Assembly: GCF_000375545.1 (NCBI RefSeq)
Contig: NZ_AQXF01000002.1
Location: 647,331-711,330 of the forward strand
Reading direction: 5' to 3'
DNA length: 64,000 nt
Origin: Kordiimonas gwangyangensis DSM 19435 = JCM 12864
GTDB lineage: Bacteria > Pseudomonadota > Alphaproteobacteria > Sphingomonadales > Kordiimonadaceae
The translations under genes and the position numbers were made by a program. Under the pieces are notes generated by a model, which did no database searches, was not told where the DNA came from, and saw nothing but the letters and a program-made list of their open reading frames with translations. Shown here one piece after another: positions 1 through 8,955 of this stretch. The first letter of the stretch is position 1; each line of letters starts with the position of its first letter.

Positions 1-966
1 GAGCGTGAGTGGGAAGCCGACTATCCGTCGCGCTATGGTCGTGCCAAGGAGGCCATTCCTTACATGATCAGCCCGAACCAGACGCCGATCATGACACAGT
101 CTGACAGCATCATTGGCTACGGCCCGAACGCCTACACCAAGCCCGCTGTCGCGCTCAACATCCTGCGCGAGACCGTCATGGGCCGTGAGCTTTTTGACTT
201 CGCGTTCAAGGAATATTCCCGCCGCTGGAAATTCAAGCGCCCCTACCCGGCTGATTTCTTCCGCACCATGGAAGATGCTTCCGGCAAGGATCTTGACTGG
301 TTCTTCCGCGGCTGGTTCTACACCACCGACCATGTGGATATTGCTATCACCGGCATGACCCACGCCCGTATCGGCACGCAGAATCCTGAGGTTGAGAACG
401 AGTTCGACCGTCAGGAGAGCCTTGAGAACGAGCGTTACATCGCGGAAATGCGCAACAAGGCCGACGGTATGCCGCGCCGTGTTGACCGTTTCCCCGAGCT
501 TCTCGACTTCTACAATGAAAACGATGATTTCATTGTCACCAAGAAGCAGAAAGACGCTTATGAAGGCATGCTGAAAGGCCTCGAGGACTGGCAGAAAGAA
601 CTGCTGAAATACGGCCACGAGCTGTATTTCATCGACTTCGAGAACATTGGCGGCCTTGTTATGCCGCTTGTGCTTGATGTCGAGTTCGAGGACGGCAGTC
701 ACGAGGAAGTCCGTGTGGCCGCTGAAATCTGGCGGGAGAGCCCCAGGAAAGCCACCAAGGTTCTTGTTCGCGACAAGAAGATCAAATCCGTGACGCTCGA
801 CCCCTATAACGAGATCGCCGACGCGGAGAAGGCAAACAATGTGTGGCCTCCGAAGCCCCATATGAGCCGTGTCGAGCTCTACAAGAACCGTGCCGAACAA
901 CGTAACCTGATGAAAGAATATCTCGATACTCAGGAAGCGGAAAAGGCAGACAAGCCGAAGGATTGA
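1..966 (+). CDS. M1-family metallopeptidase, C-terminal part (5' end outside window)
   Basis: The reading frame is open from base 1, so the gene begins before the window and only the last 321 residues are seen. The sequence has the C-terminal features of large M1 (gluzincin) aminopeptidase-like proteins: an Asn-Ala-Tyr-Lys-Pro-type stretch before a helical part, then FFRGWFYTTDHVDIAI, typical of the end of the catalytic region, then a charged beta-rich tail. The HExxH zinc site would lie upstream and cannot be checked. A strong hairpin terminator follows 25 bases after the stop. Assignment rests on the tail motif only. Confidence 0.7.
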   Translation, partial: EREWEADYPSRYGRAKEAIPYMISPNQTPIMTQSDSIIGYGPNAYTKPAVALNILRETVMGRELFDFAFKEYSRRWKFKRPYPADFFRTMEDASGKDLDWFFRGWFYTTDHVDIAITGMTHARIGTQNPEVENEFDRQESLENERYIAEMRNKADGMPRRVDRFPELLDFYNENDDFIVTKKQKDAYEGMLKGLEDWQKELLKYGHELYFIDFENIGGLVMPLVLDVEFEDGSHEEVRVAAEIWRESPRKATKVLVRDKKIKSVTLDPYNEIADAEKANNVWPPKPHMSRVELYKNRAEQRNLMKEYLDTQEAEKADKPKD

Positions 967-991
967 TCTCACACAGATCGTAAACCTTGGG

Positions 992-1016
992 AAAGGGAGG
1001 CCATGCCTCCCTTTTT
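992..1016 (+). terminator. Rho-independent terminator after the M1 peptidase gene
   Basis: Perfect 10-bp stem AAAGGGAGGC / GCCTCCCTTT with a CAT loop, running into a T-run. Confidence 0.85.
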
Positions 1017-1075
1017 CTTATTTGGTCACGCAATTGCCCTAAAATATTTGTTAAGCCGGTGCGGTATAGATTGGT

Positions 1076-1103
1076 GCGACAGCTTGGCAGGGTACGGTAT
1101 AAT
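1076..1103 (+). promoter_or_regulatory. candidate promoter of the diguanylate cyclase gene
   Basis: A perfect TATAAT (1098-1103) sits 16 bases after GCGACA (1076-1081), a 4/6 match to TTGACA. It would give a leader of about 60 bases before the ATG at 1170. Read from sequence only. Confidence 0.4.
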
Positions 1104-1169
1104 TCCTTGACAAAAAGGACACGGTAGGGTCCTTTCCGGCACAGGGATCGGAGGTAAAAAACAGGCTCG

Positions 1170-2321
1170 ATGACTATTCGCGCGACGCTCAAGGTAGGAT
1201 TGGGACTTGGGACTCTCGCCCTTCTTCTATTGACGAAGGTGGCAGACGGCCCGGTTGTCGGCTCTATTCTGTTTACCGGCGCTGTCTTGATGGCCGGTGG
1301 CCTTACGGCCCTTTTGATCCGCGAAAATATGTTGGCAGCCGCCGCGACACCCGGCCACAAAGCCAAAATCGACCCCGACGCCCTGCCTGACGCCGTGATT
1401 GTCTCCAGCGTCAATGGTGGCATCACCGTCCTGAACCGCAGCGCCTTCACGCTCTTCGATCTCGACGAGGAACCGACCCATATCAAGACCCTGTTTGAAG
1501 ACTGGCACCGTATGCTGACGGACCGGTCTCAGGCAGACCAGGTGGTTGAGGCCGTTCTCGCCTCCCCCGATATCCAGTTCTCTGAAATGCTTTATCTCGC
1601 CGATGGCCGCACGGTTGAGCGCACAACGCGCCCCGTGCCCAAGAAGGGCGAACGCCTCTGGATCCTGCGCGACATCACCCATATGCAACTGGCTGACAGT
1701 GACAGCGCGATGCACCGTTCCATGGTGGAGGCGGATGCCGCGCGCACAGCGGAACTCGCTGAACAGCTATATCACGCAAAGGCCGAGCTTGAAGCCAAGC
1801 AGGCGGAGCTTACCCGCCTCGCCAACACAGATTCGCTGACCGGCCTCCTGAACCGCCGCCGCTTCACTGCGCTTGGCGAAAAAGCAGTGACGGACGCGAC
1901 CATGGGGTCCGAGATCTGGGTTGTGATGATGGATATCGACCATTTCAAACGCATCAACGACACCTATGGCCATGCCGCCGGCGATGTGGCCATCCGCGAT
2001 TTTGCGAACATTGTCAGTGAAGCCGTGGGTGAGCGCGGTTTTGTTGGCCGTATGGGCGGCGAAGAATTTGCGGTTATCCTTCCTGGCTTCAATCAGGATG
2101 AAACCATTACACTCGCGGAAAAAATTCGCCGCGCCACAGCGCATCACCAGACCGTTAGTGACAACGAAAAGTTCCGCTTCACTGCCAGTGTCGGTGTCGC
2201 ACAGTGGATGCCGCGTGAGGTGACCATCGAACCCGCGCTCGACCGCGCTGACCAGGCGCTCTATAGCGCCAAGGCTTACGGCCGCAACCGCGTGGTCGGC
2301 TTTGAATATGCGTCTGTTTAG
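1170..2321 (+). CDS. membrane-anchored GGDEF diguanylate cyclase
   Basis: A 383-residue protein expected to make cyclic di-GMP from two GTP. Residues about 5-50 form two hydrophobic segments; residues 65-160 look like a divergent PAS-type sensor; about 175-215 is a helical, probably coiled-coil linker; and 217-380 is the GGDEF domain. The active-site loop is GGEEF at residues 296-300, with DxxxFKxxND upstream, so catalysis should be intact. The RxxD inhibitory site, expected just before the loop, is replaced (GERG), so product inhibition by c-di-GMP is probably absent. The ATG is set by a GGAGGT box at 1150-1155. The next gene's RBS overlaps the stop region, suggesting co-transcription. Confidence 0.9.
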   Translation: MTIRATLKVGLGLGTLALLLLTKVADGPVVGSILFTGAVLMAGGLTALLIRENMLAAAATPGHKAKIDPDALPDAVIVSSVNGGITVLNRSAFTLFDLDEEPTHIKTLFEDWHRMLTDRSQADQVVEAVLASPDIQFSEMLYLADGRTVERTTRPVPKKGERLWILRDITHMQLADSDSAMHRSMVEADAARTAELAEQLYHAKAELEAKQAELTRLANTDSLTGLLNRRRFTALGEKAVTDATMGSEIWVVMMDIDHFKRINDTYGHAAGDVAIRDFANIVSEAVGERGFVGRMGGEEFAVILPGFNQDETITLAEKIRRATAHHQTVSDNEKFRFTASVGVAQWMPREVTIEPALDRADQALYSAKAYGRNRVVGFEYASV

Positions 2322-2334
2322 AGGAATACTCATA

Positions 2335-2850
2335 GTGCACCAGCTCCTCCGCCTTCGCCATGCCCTTGTGGCTGCCGCCCTTATGCTGCTGCCCTTTGCT
2401 GCCGCGACTGCCCACAATGTCTATGCGACCTTCACCTCCATTGAATGGAACGCGAACGACAATTCGGTGGAACTGGTGATGCAGATGCACGCGCACGAGC
2501 TTGAGGCGCACTTGTCGCTTGATCTGAATGAACGCCTGACCTTCCTCAACGAAGACGATTTCCCCAAGCTTGAAGCGGCTGTAGGCCCCTTGGTGACAAG
2601 CAAAACCGCACTTGAATTGGACAGCGACTATGCCGAAATCAATTATCTCGGTATGGAGATGCAGGGCCAGACCGTATTCATCTACATGGAAACCAATTGG
2701 CCCAAGGCACCCAAATCCATCAAGTTCATGAACGCATTGTTCCTTGATGAACTGCCGGGACAGAATAATTCCGTGATGGCGCAGGTGAACGGTGTGCGCA
2801 AGGCCGGTGAAATCCTTTCCGGCACCGGACCGGTATTGATGGAATTCTAA
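2335..2850 (+). CDS. secreted DUF6702-like protein
   Basis: A 171-residue exported protein. I place the start at GTG 2335 because GAGGAA at 2321-2326 lies 8 bases before it; an upstream TTG at 2302 lies inside the diguanylate cyclase gene and lacks such a site. Residues 1-24 form a signal peptide ending near AATA-HN. The mature protein opens with H-N-V-Y-A-T-F-T-S-I-E-W-N, followed by beta strands and a conserved-looking HAHELEAHL, which resembles the DUF6702 pattern of a His right after signal cleavage and a 'D-L-E' strand. Function is unknown in that family. It is 13 bases downstream of the diguanylate cyclase gene. Confidence 0.6.
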   Translation: MHQLLRLRHALVAAALMLLPFAAATAHNVYATFTSIEWNANDNSVELVMQMHAHELEAHLSLDLNERLTFLNEDDFPKLEAAVGPLVTSKTALELDSDYAEINYLGMEMQGQTVFIYMETNWPKAPKSIKFMNALFLDELPGQNNSVMAQVNGVRKAGEILSGTGPVLMEF

Positions 2851-2918
2851 CCGCGATCACCACTTGCTTGCCACAATCTGCGCCATTATTGTTTGCTGGC
2901 ACAACAAAGAGAATGACC

Positions 2919-3260
2919 ATGTCAAAAGCAAAAACAACACTGACAGCAACCGTTGCACTTCTCGCGGCCCTGAGCACAGCACCAGTGCACGCTTGGGCCG
3001 ATGATCCCGTGCTTGTGGCACAGGACAGCGCTCGCATGGCTGGCGGCGCCCGCTACTGCAAAGCCGATGAAGAACTGGTGGACGAATATATTGGCCGCAG
3101 CGAAGGCAAATTGCGCGCGCTCGCAAAAGATGAATACGAAAAAGTTGTGCTGCAGATCGAATTCAAGAATCTGATGACCGCAGCCAGCGCCAAGGAGCCC
3201 GAAGGCGGTTGCAAGGCTTTCCTGCCATTGTTTGAACAGGCCGTCAAAAGCGAACGCTAG
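2919..3260 (+). CDS. small secreted protein of unknown function
   Basis: A 113-residue protein with a clear signal peptide (MSKAKTTLTATVALLAAL, cleavage near VHA-WADD). The mature part of about 85 residues is mostly helical and charged and has two cysteines (in RYCKA and GGCKA), which could form a disulfide. I recognise no family. ATG 2919 is preferred over ATG 2913 and over a longer upstream start because AAAGAGA lies at a suitable distance. It is 68 bases after the DUF6702-like gene. Confidence 0.6.
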   Translation: MSKAKTTLTATVALLAALSTAPVHAWADDPVLVAQDSARMAGGARYCKADEELVDEYIGRSEGKLRALAKDEYEKVVLQIEFKNLMTAASAKEPEGGCKAFLPLFEQAVKSER

Positions 3261-3448
3261 GCGCCGTTTTCCCTGAAAATTCCAATCTTTGCGACAGGCT
3301 GTGTGCCTCCCGCGACCGGGGGGTATGCACGGCATTGACACATCATGCCTGATCGGTCGAAACTCAGTCCTTCCTGCGCGGATCGTCACAGGCTGTGCAG
3401 GCTGGGGGCTGGCCAAAAGGCTACAATAACAACGACAGGAGACACTGG

Positions 3449-6130
3449 GTGAACGAGCTCAATAAACGCATTCAGGCACTACTTGCGGGGGTCGCGCTCA
3501 GCGCCATGACCATCGCCGTTCCAGTTTATGCACAGGATGAGAAGCCTGCAAAACCGGCTCAGGCCACGCAGGACGAAGAAGCGGCGCCCGATGAGGCGAA
3601 AGCGGAAGAAGACAAAGCGTCGGACGAGGACAAATCCGACAAGAAGAAAAAGAAAAAAGAGAAAACCATCGCCGACCTCGTTGAAGGCAAAACCGCGATG
3701 GACGGCCTTTTCAAACTGTATCAGGACCCTGAAAAAGGCGACCTGATGATGGAAGTGCGCGCCGACCAGTTGGGCAAGGAATTCATCTATTTCTCCCACA
3801 CTGCCGACGGTGTTGTTGAAGGTGGCCATTTCCGTGGCCAATACCGCCAGCAGAAGGTGTTCAAGATCGAGAAACACTTCGATCAGATCGAGTTTGTCGA
3901 GGTAAACCCTTATTTCTACTTCGACCCTGATAATGCCATTTCCCGCGCGGCAGACGCCAACATCAGCAATTCCAGCATTTCGGTGCACAAGATCGCAGCC
4001 AAGTCCGAGGACGGCAACAGCTACCTGATCAAGGCCGATGATCTGTTCACGGATGAGACCTTTGACCAGGTCAAGCCAAGTGGAGACCCGCGCCAGAAGC
4101 CTTGGGAATCCTTCAACCTTGGCAAGCTGTCATCTTCCAAAACCAAGATCGACGAAATCCACAACTACCCTGAAAACACTGCTGTGGTGGTGGACTATGT
4201 CTATTCGAACCCAAGCCCTCAAAACTACGGCAACTGGTTTGACATCACAGACGCCCGCAACGTTACCGTAAAGGTGCAGCACACTTTTGTTGCGATGCCG
4301 GAAAATGATTTCAAACCGCGGTTCGATGATGCCCGTGTCGGCTATTTCCTTGATTATGTGAACGACATGACGAGCCGCGACGCGGCCCCGTGGCGTGACA
4401 TGATCAACCGCTGGCATCTGGTCAAGAAAGACCCGAGCGCGAAGGTATCCGAGCCGGTAGAGCCCATCGTCTGGTGGATTGAAAACACCACGCCGACCGA
4501 GCTTCGCCCGACCATCAAAAAGGCCGTTGAAGCCTGGAACATCGCCTTTGAGGAAGCCGGTTTCAAGAATGCTGTTGTGGTCAAGGAACAGCCTGATGAT
4601 GCGGATTGGGACGCGGGCGACATTCGCTATAACGTGCTGCGCTGGACCTCAAGCCCGCAGCCGCCCTTCGGCGGCTATGGCCCAAGCTTCACCAACCCGC
4701 GCACGGGCCAAATCCTTGGTGCCGACATCATGCTGGAATATACGTTTCTCACCAACCGCATGAACGCGTCCAAAGTGTTCGAGAGCGCGGCCCTCGGCCT
4801 TGAAGCGCAGAAAGCTGCAGACAAGGAAACAGCATCCTTCATGGAACGCCTGCGCGCGCATGAGCGCAACTGTAACATGGCGGGCCATCTGCAGCTCAAC
4901 AACCTTGTGGGTAAAACGCTGAGCTCTGTGCTGTCTGTCGGCCCGCAAGCCAGCGAGAAACTGGTGGAAGAATCGATCTACTACCTGATGCTGCACGAAG
5001 TGGGGCATACACTTGGCCTCAACCACAACATGAAGGCCACGCAGGCACGCGCCTACAAGGAAGCCTATGACATCTCCAAGCAAGGCAATGGCCTTGCGGG
5101 GTCTGTCATGGACTACCCCAGCATCAACTTTGCCCCTCCCGGCGAAAAGCAGGCGCACTATTACACCGTGCGTCCCGGCGACTATGACATCTGGGCCATC
5201 CAGTTCGGTTACGATCCCGAGCTTGACGACCCTGTGAAACGGGAAGCGCACCTTGCGCGCTCGACCGAGAAGGCACTGGCGTTTGGTAACGACGCGGATG
5301 ACATGCGCACCGCCGGCAAGGGTATCGACCCCAGCGTGAACATCTACGACATGACCGACGATGCCGTTCAGTTCGCGGAAGACCGCCTGAAGCTTGAGCA
5401 GGAAGCCCTTGGCAAACTTCGCCAGAAGTTCGCCGCGAATGGCGACAGCTATCAGGAACTGCGCAACGCCTACCTGATCCTGACCGCCGATATGGCATGG
5501 CAAGGCCGTGTAGCATCCCGCTACATTGGCGGTATCTATGTTGACCGCGCGGTACAAGGACAGGGCGGCGCCAAGGCGCCCTACCGCCCTGTACCGGAAG
5601 ACAAACAGCGCCAGGCCATGAAGCTGCTGCGCGACTATATATTCGCGCCCGATGCTTTTGCGGCTGATGCGTCGCTGCTGCAGTCGCTTGCGATCCAGCG
5701 TCGTGGTTTCTTCCACTTCGCAGGCACTGAGGACCCGAAGGTGCATGGCCGCGCCGCTGCCATTCAGGCGGATATCCTCAATCACCTGCTGCACCCTGTT
5801 ACCATGATGCGTATCACCGACAGCGCGCTTTACGGCAACAGCTATACCCTGACAGAGATGATGGGCGACCTGACAGCAGCCATCTTCCAGGATGACAGCC
5901 GGGGCACGGTCAACAGCTTCCGGCAGGAACTGCAGGTGATGTATGTGAACGCACTGATCAAGATCCTGAATGGAACGGACCATGACTATATCGCGCAGTC
6001 AAACGCCTATGCGAACCTGAAGGAACTTCGGGGAGACATGGCGCGCTGGCGTGGTGACGCGGCAACCCGCGCACACCGTGACCATATCGCCTACCTGATC
6101 GACAAGGCCTTGGAAGTAAACAAGGGCTAA
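3449..6130 (+). CDS. secreted zinc metalloprotease, metzincin type (DUF5117/DUF4953 family)
   Basis: An 893-residue exported protease. GTG 3449 is chosen because AGGAGA at 3437-3442 precedes it and it gives a good signal peptide (ending VYA-QDEK). Residues about 30-75 are a highly charged E/D/K tract. A beta-rich DUF5117-like region follows. The catalytic domain carries HEVGHTLGLNH beginning at residue 516, the extended HExxHxxGxxH zinc motif of metzincins, and SVMDYP about 35 residues later as Met-turn. A helical C-terminal domain completes it. Proteins of this family are TonB-system or periplasm-associated peptidases in Bacteroidetes and Proteobacteria; the substrate is unknown. The gene stands alone and ends at a strong terminator. 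Confidence 0.85.
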   Translation: MNELNKRIQALLAGVALSAMTIAVPVYAQDEKPAKPAQATQDEEAAPDEAKAEEDKASDEDKSDKKKKKKEKTIADLVEGKTAMDGLFKLYQDPEKGDLMMEVRADQLGKEFIYFSHTADGVVEGGHFRGQYRQQKVFKIEKHFDQIEFVEVNPYFYFDPDNAISRAADANISNSSISVHKIAAKSEDGNSYLIKADDLFTDETFDQVKPSGDPRQKPWESFNLGKLSSSKTKIDEIHNYPENTAVVVDYVYSNPSPQNYGNWFDITDARNVTVKVQHTFVAMPENDFKPRFDDARVGYFLDYVNDMTSRDAAPWRDMINRWHLVKKDPSAKVSEPVEPIVWWIENTTPTELRPTIKKAVEAWNIAFEEAGFKNAVVVKEQPDDADWDAGDIRYNVLRWTSSPQPPFGGYGPSFTNPRTGQILGADIMLEYTFLTNRMNASKVFESAALGLEAQKAADKETASFMERLRAHERNCNMAGHLQLNNLVGKTLSSVLSVGPQASEKLVEESIYYLMLHEVGHTLGLNHNMKATQARAYKEAYDISKQGNGLAGSVMDYPSINFAPPGEKQAHYYTVRPGDYDIWAIQFGYDPELDDPVKREAHLARSTEKALAFGNDADDMRTAGKGIDPSVNIYDMTDDAVQFAEDRLKLEQEALGKLRQKFAANGDSYQELRNAYLILTADMAWQGRVASRYIGGIYVDRAVQGQGGAKAPYRPVPEDKQRQAMKLLRDYIFAPDAFAADASLLQSLAIQRRGFFHFAGTEDPKVHGRAAAIQADILNHLLHPVTMMRITDSALYGNSYTLTEMMGDLTAAIFQDDSRGTVNSFRQELQVMYVNALIKILNGTDHDYIAQSNAYANLKELRGDMARWRGDAATRAHRDHIAYLIDKALEVNKG

Positions 6131-6149
6131 AGATTTAAAATATAATAAG

Positions 6150-6175
6150 AAACGGCGGCCTCGGCCGCCGTTTTT
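6150..6175 (+). terminator. Rho-independent terminator after the metzincin gene
   Basis: Perfect AACGGCGGCC / GGCCGCCGTT stem with a 2-base loop, then a T-run; the A-run on the other side could also serve the converging SDR gene. Confidence 0.9.
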
Positions 6176-6209
6176 GTGTGTGCAACAGGTGTGCGCTTTG
6201 TGTGCAGCG

Positions 6210-6980
6210 TTAGCGCACGTAGCTGGCACCATTGATATCAAACGTTGCGCCTGTGGAATGATCGCACAGACCCGAGAGCAGGAAGGCCGACATGTTGGCA
6301 ATATTCTCAGGCGGTGCGGCCTCCCCTGTCGGGATTTCATCCAGCATCCATTCGTTACCCGGCTCGTAGGCGACGGCAGCCATATCGGTCTTCACCCAAC
6401 CGGGCGCGATTAGGAAAGCGTAGATGCCTTGCCGTGCATAGGCCCGCGCAATAGAGCGCATGAGCGAGACAACAGCCCCCTTGCTAGCGGCATAATGCAT
6501 ATAGTCAGGCCCATCACCGCGGAAGGCTGCCCGGCTGGCGATGGTGACAATGCGACCCTGCCCGCCTCGGCTCTCGAAATGCAGGATCGCGCGACGACAC
6601 AGGTCCGCCACGGCCTGAACGTTCACAGCCATGATATGGGCCCAATCCGCCGCCCATTTGCTGTCCGCGCTATCAAGCGGCGTGTCGGGCATTACCCCGG
6701 CATTGTTGACGAGGCCTGTGATATCGCCCTTGAACGCCAGTGCCTGATGCCAGAGCGCATCCGCGGCACCCGCCTCCCCAAGGTCGGACTGAACGGCCAG
6801 TAGCCTGCCTGCCCCATATTCACTTGCCAAGGCATCAAGCTCGCCCGGCGCCCGCGCATAGGAGCCAATAACATTGGCACCAGCCATGAGTAGCGCACGC
6901 GCAGTCGCCGCCCCAATGCCGCGCGAGGCACCGGTCACAAGAATAGTCTGGTTTTCTAGATTCATTGTAAGACTGGACAT
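6210..6980 (-). CDS. short-chain dehydrogenase/reductase (SDR)
   Basis: A 256-residue classical SDR oxidoreductase using NAD(P)H. The Rossmann motif TGASRGIG is at residues 16-23, NNAG at 92-95, and the catalytic Ser149, Tyr163 and Lys167 are all present (YAASK). The ATG at 6980 follows AGGGAG on the minus strand at good spacing; a second ATG five codons in is possible. Length is normal. The substrate cannot be told: 3-oxoacyl-ACP reductase-like and sugar alcohol-like SDRs look alike at this level. It converges on the metzincin gene and is not in an operon with other genes. Confidence 0.88.
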   Translation of the reverse strand: MSSLTMNLENQTILVTGASRGIGAATARALLMAGANVIGSYARAPGELDALASEYGAGRLLAVQSDLGEAGAADALWHQALAFKGDITGLVNNAGVMPDTPLDSADSKWAADWAHIMAVNVQAVADLCRRAILHFESRGGQGRIVTIASRAAFRGDGPDYMHYAASKGAVVSLMRSIARAYARQGIYAFLIAPGWVKTDMAAVAYEPGNEWMLDEIPTGEAAPPENIANMSAFLLSGLCDHSTGATFDINGASYVR

Positions 6981-7054
6981 ACTGACACTCCCTGATTTGG
7001 CGTCAGTATAACGAGTGGATCAGACTTGGCTACAGGCTCGCGACATGAGAGGCC

Positions 7055-7333
7055 CTAGTGGGTATTCAACCATTCACGTGCCTGGCGCTGTGCTTCGGCG
7101 ATTTGCAATGTGTCCATGTCTTTGGCCAGTTCGCAGCGGTCAACAGCCGCGCGGCGAAGACCCCGGATAGCGGCGAGGTTGAACCATTTGTGCGCCTGCA
7201 CAAAATCCTGGTCCACGCCGTGGCCGGTTGAATACAGAAGCCCAAGGTCATAGAAAGCGTCAGCAGCGCCCGCTTCAGCCTTGGCCAATCGCTCGGTCAC
7301 ATAGTCATATAAATCTCTGTCCTTTTGACCCAT
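7055..7333 (-). CDS. small Sel1-repeat protein
   Basis: A 92-residue protein containing one clear Sel1-like repeat (ADAFYDLGLLYSTGHGV followed by D-xx-A-H-KWFNLAA), with a partial second repeat. Such alpha-alpha hairpins bind other proteins. There is no signal peptide. ATG 7333 is chosen because GGAG (complement of 7341-7344) sits 8 bases upstream; longer versions up to 7366 lack an RBS. It is a single gene with about 200 bases of promoter space. The partner is unknown. Confidence 0.75.
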   Translation of the reverse strand: MGQKDRDLYDYVTERLAKAEAGAADAFYDLGLLYSTGHGVDQDFVQAHKWFNLAAIRGLRRAAVDRCELAKDMDTLQIAEAQRQAREWLNTH

Positions 7334-7546
7334 TTTGAGTGCTCCGTCCATTTTTCGGGCGCGCAAACAAGCGCATTCCCTGTCACGGTAGAGACCGTAA
7401 CCCGAGGCAGGCAGGATGTTGTTATATGGCGGACTTTATAGTCGCGTCGCCTCTCATGGGCGCGCTTTATGAATTGAGCATATCAAAAAAATCGGCGAAC
7501 CGGAACAACAAGCGCACCCATGGGGTGCATTTATAAGGAGCATAGG

Positions 7547-8725
7547 TCAGATAGTGGCGTAGAGCGCGGTTTGATGTTCGATCGCGCGGCCTGCGGGGAA
7601 GACAACCTGGGCCGTTGTGCCTACGCCAACCGTGCTCGTGAGCGTGAACGCACCGCCATGGGCATCCATGAAGGCTTTCACCAGCGGCAAGCCAAGCCCT
7701 GTGCCGTCATGCTTGCGGGCAAGGCCCGTATCCGCCTGTACAAAAGGCTGCATCACACGTTTCATTACATCCGGCGTCATGCCCGGACCACTGTCCGCGA
7801 TCTGGAATTCGATACATCCGTCCCGGTTCAGCCGGTCATAGACTCTCACGACAGAACCGTTGGGCGAGAATTTGATCGCATTCGAGATCAGGTTGATCAG
7901 CACCTGTTTGACCACCTGAATATCGGCATGCAGGTCGAAATGATGCCCGCCGGACTTATGCTCGATCACAATACCCCGCGCTTTGGCCATGCCTTCCATC
8001 ATACGCACCACCTGCCCTGTGATCTCCCGCGGGGACTCGTAATCCTCCCTCAGAACAAAAGCGCTGGCTTCGAGCTTGGAGAGATCGAGGATCGAGTTGA
8101 TCATGCTCAGCAGATGTTTGCCGCTATCACGAATGTCGGAGATATAGCCACGATGGTCGCGGATATCCCGGCCACGCACATCTTCGGACATGATAAACTC
8201 CGCAAAGCCGATGATGGCATTCAGCGGTGTACGCAGCTCATGGCTCATGTTCGCGAGGAACTGGGTACGGGCACGTGTCGCGGCTTCAGCCTCCATGCGC
8301 GCGACCTCAAGGTCCTTCATCCGCCGCTCGGCACGTTCCATATTTACTTTGAGGAGCGTATAAGCTGTGCCGATGCCAACATAAACACCATCCTCCACCA
8401 CAATAAAGCCTGCCTGCAGGCTGTCCTTGTTCTCACCCACCAGCGCGCGGTTGAGCTGGTCGAGCGCGACATTGTTTTCAATAATCAGCGGGTTGGCGTC
8501 CATGATTTGGGCGACAGGCCGATTTTCATAAAGGGGGCGGCCATAGCGGTCCGCAAGGCGAATGAGGAAATCGATGCGCTTGAGAAGGCCAACAGGCTTG
8601 TCCCCGGTCACAACAGGGATGGCAACGAGATCAGGATCTGTATGGAAACGCTCATAAACCTCACCACATGTGGCATGTGGCGGCACCGGGATTATGGGCA
8701 TGGATATGATATAAGGCTTACTCAT
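7547..8725 (-). CDS. cytoplasmic CBS-sensor histidine kinase
   Basis: A 392-residue sensor kinase with no membrane segment. Residues 1-125 resemble a paired CBS-type sensor (two DPDLVAIPVV-like and D-G-V-Y-V-G-I-G-like halves), 125-155 a coiled coil, then the H-box NMSHELRTPLNA with phospho-acceptor His162, and a HATPase domain with the N-box (NLISNAIKF), DSGPGM and GTGLGL motifs. It should autophosphorylate and pass phosphate to a response regulator. No response regulator is adjacent, so it is an orphan kinase. The start at 8725 follows AGGAAGAG. CBS domains often bind adenylate nucleotides or similar ligands; that is inference here. Confidence 0.85.
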   Translation of the reverse strand: MSKPYIISMPIIPVPPHATCGEVYERFHTDPDLVAIPVVTGDKPVGLLKRIDFLIRLADRYGRPLYENRPVAQIMDANPLIIENNVALDQLNRALVGENKDSLQAGFIVVEDGVYVGIGTAYTLLKVNMERAERRMKDLEVARMEAEAATRARTQFLANMSHELRTPLNAIIGFAEFIMSEDVRGRDIRDHRGYISDIRDSGKHLLSMINSILDLSKLEASAFVLREDYESPREITGQVVRMMEGMAKARGIVIEHKSGGHHFDLHADIQVVKQVLINLISNAIKFSPNGSVVRVYDRLNRDGCIEFQIADSGPGMTPDVMKRVMQPFVQADTGLARKHDGTGLGLPLVKAFMDAHGGAFTLTSTVGVGTTAQVVFPAGRAIEHQTALYATI

Positions 8726-8955
8726 ACAGGCTCTTCCTAGACTAGCAGTCAAGATGCCGGGAATTCGTTACGGCCTCATGACAAAGCCTGAGCACGCTCA
8801 AGAAAAAGAAAACACTATCTGCCGGGCGGGCCTTGCCCCTGTTCATCGCCTATTCAGCCGCATGTGTCATAGTGCACGCAAAGTACCAAACCGCCTTCAA
8901 ACTGCCGCTTTCCCGTCCAAAACTGGGGAATGAGGCCAGCGAGGAGCTGAAAAGC

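Noticed and set aside
2302..2334. Upstream TTG start for the DUF6702-like protein
   Set aside because: No RBS before it, it overlaps the cyclase gene, and it would put 11 extra residues before the signal peptide.
3022..3033. GACAGCGCTCGC as a further LacI operator
   Set aside because: Only the left half matches and it lies inside a coding region.
7520..8740. A 406-codon plus-strand frame opposite the histidine kinase
   Set aside because: Antisense shadow; the minus strand shows all kinase motifs.
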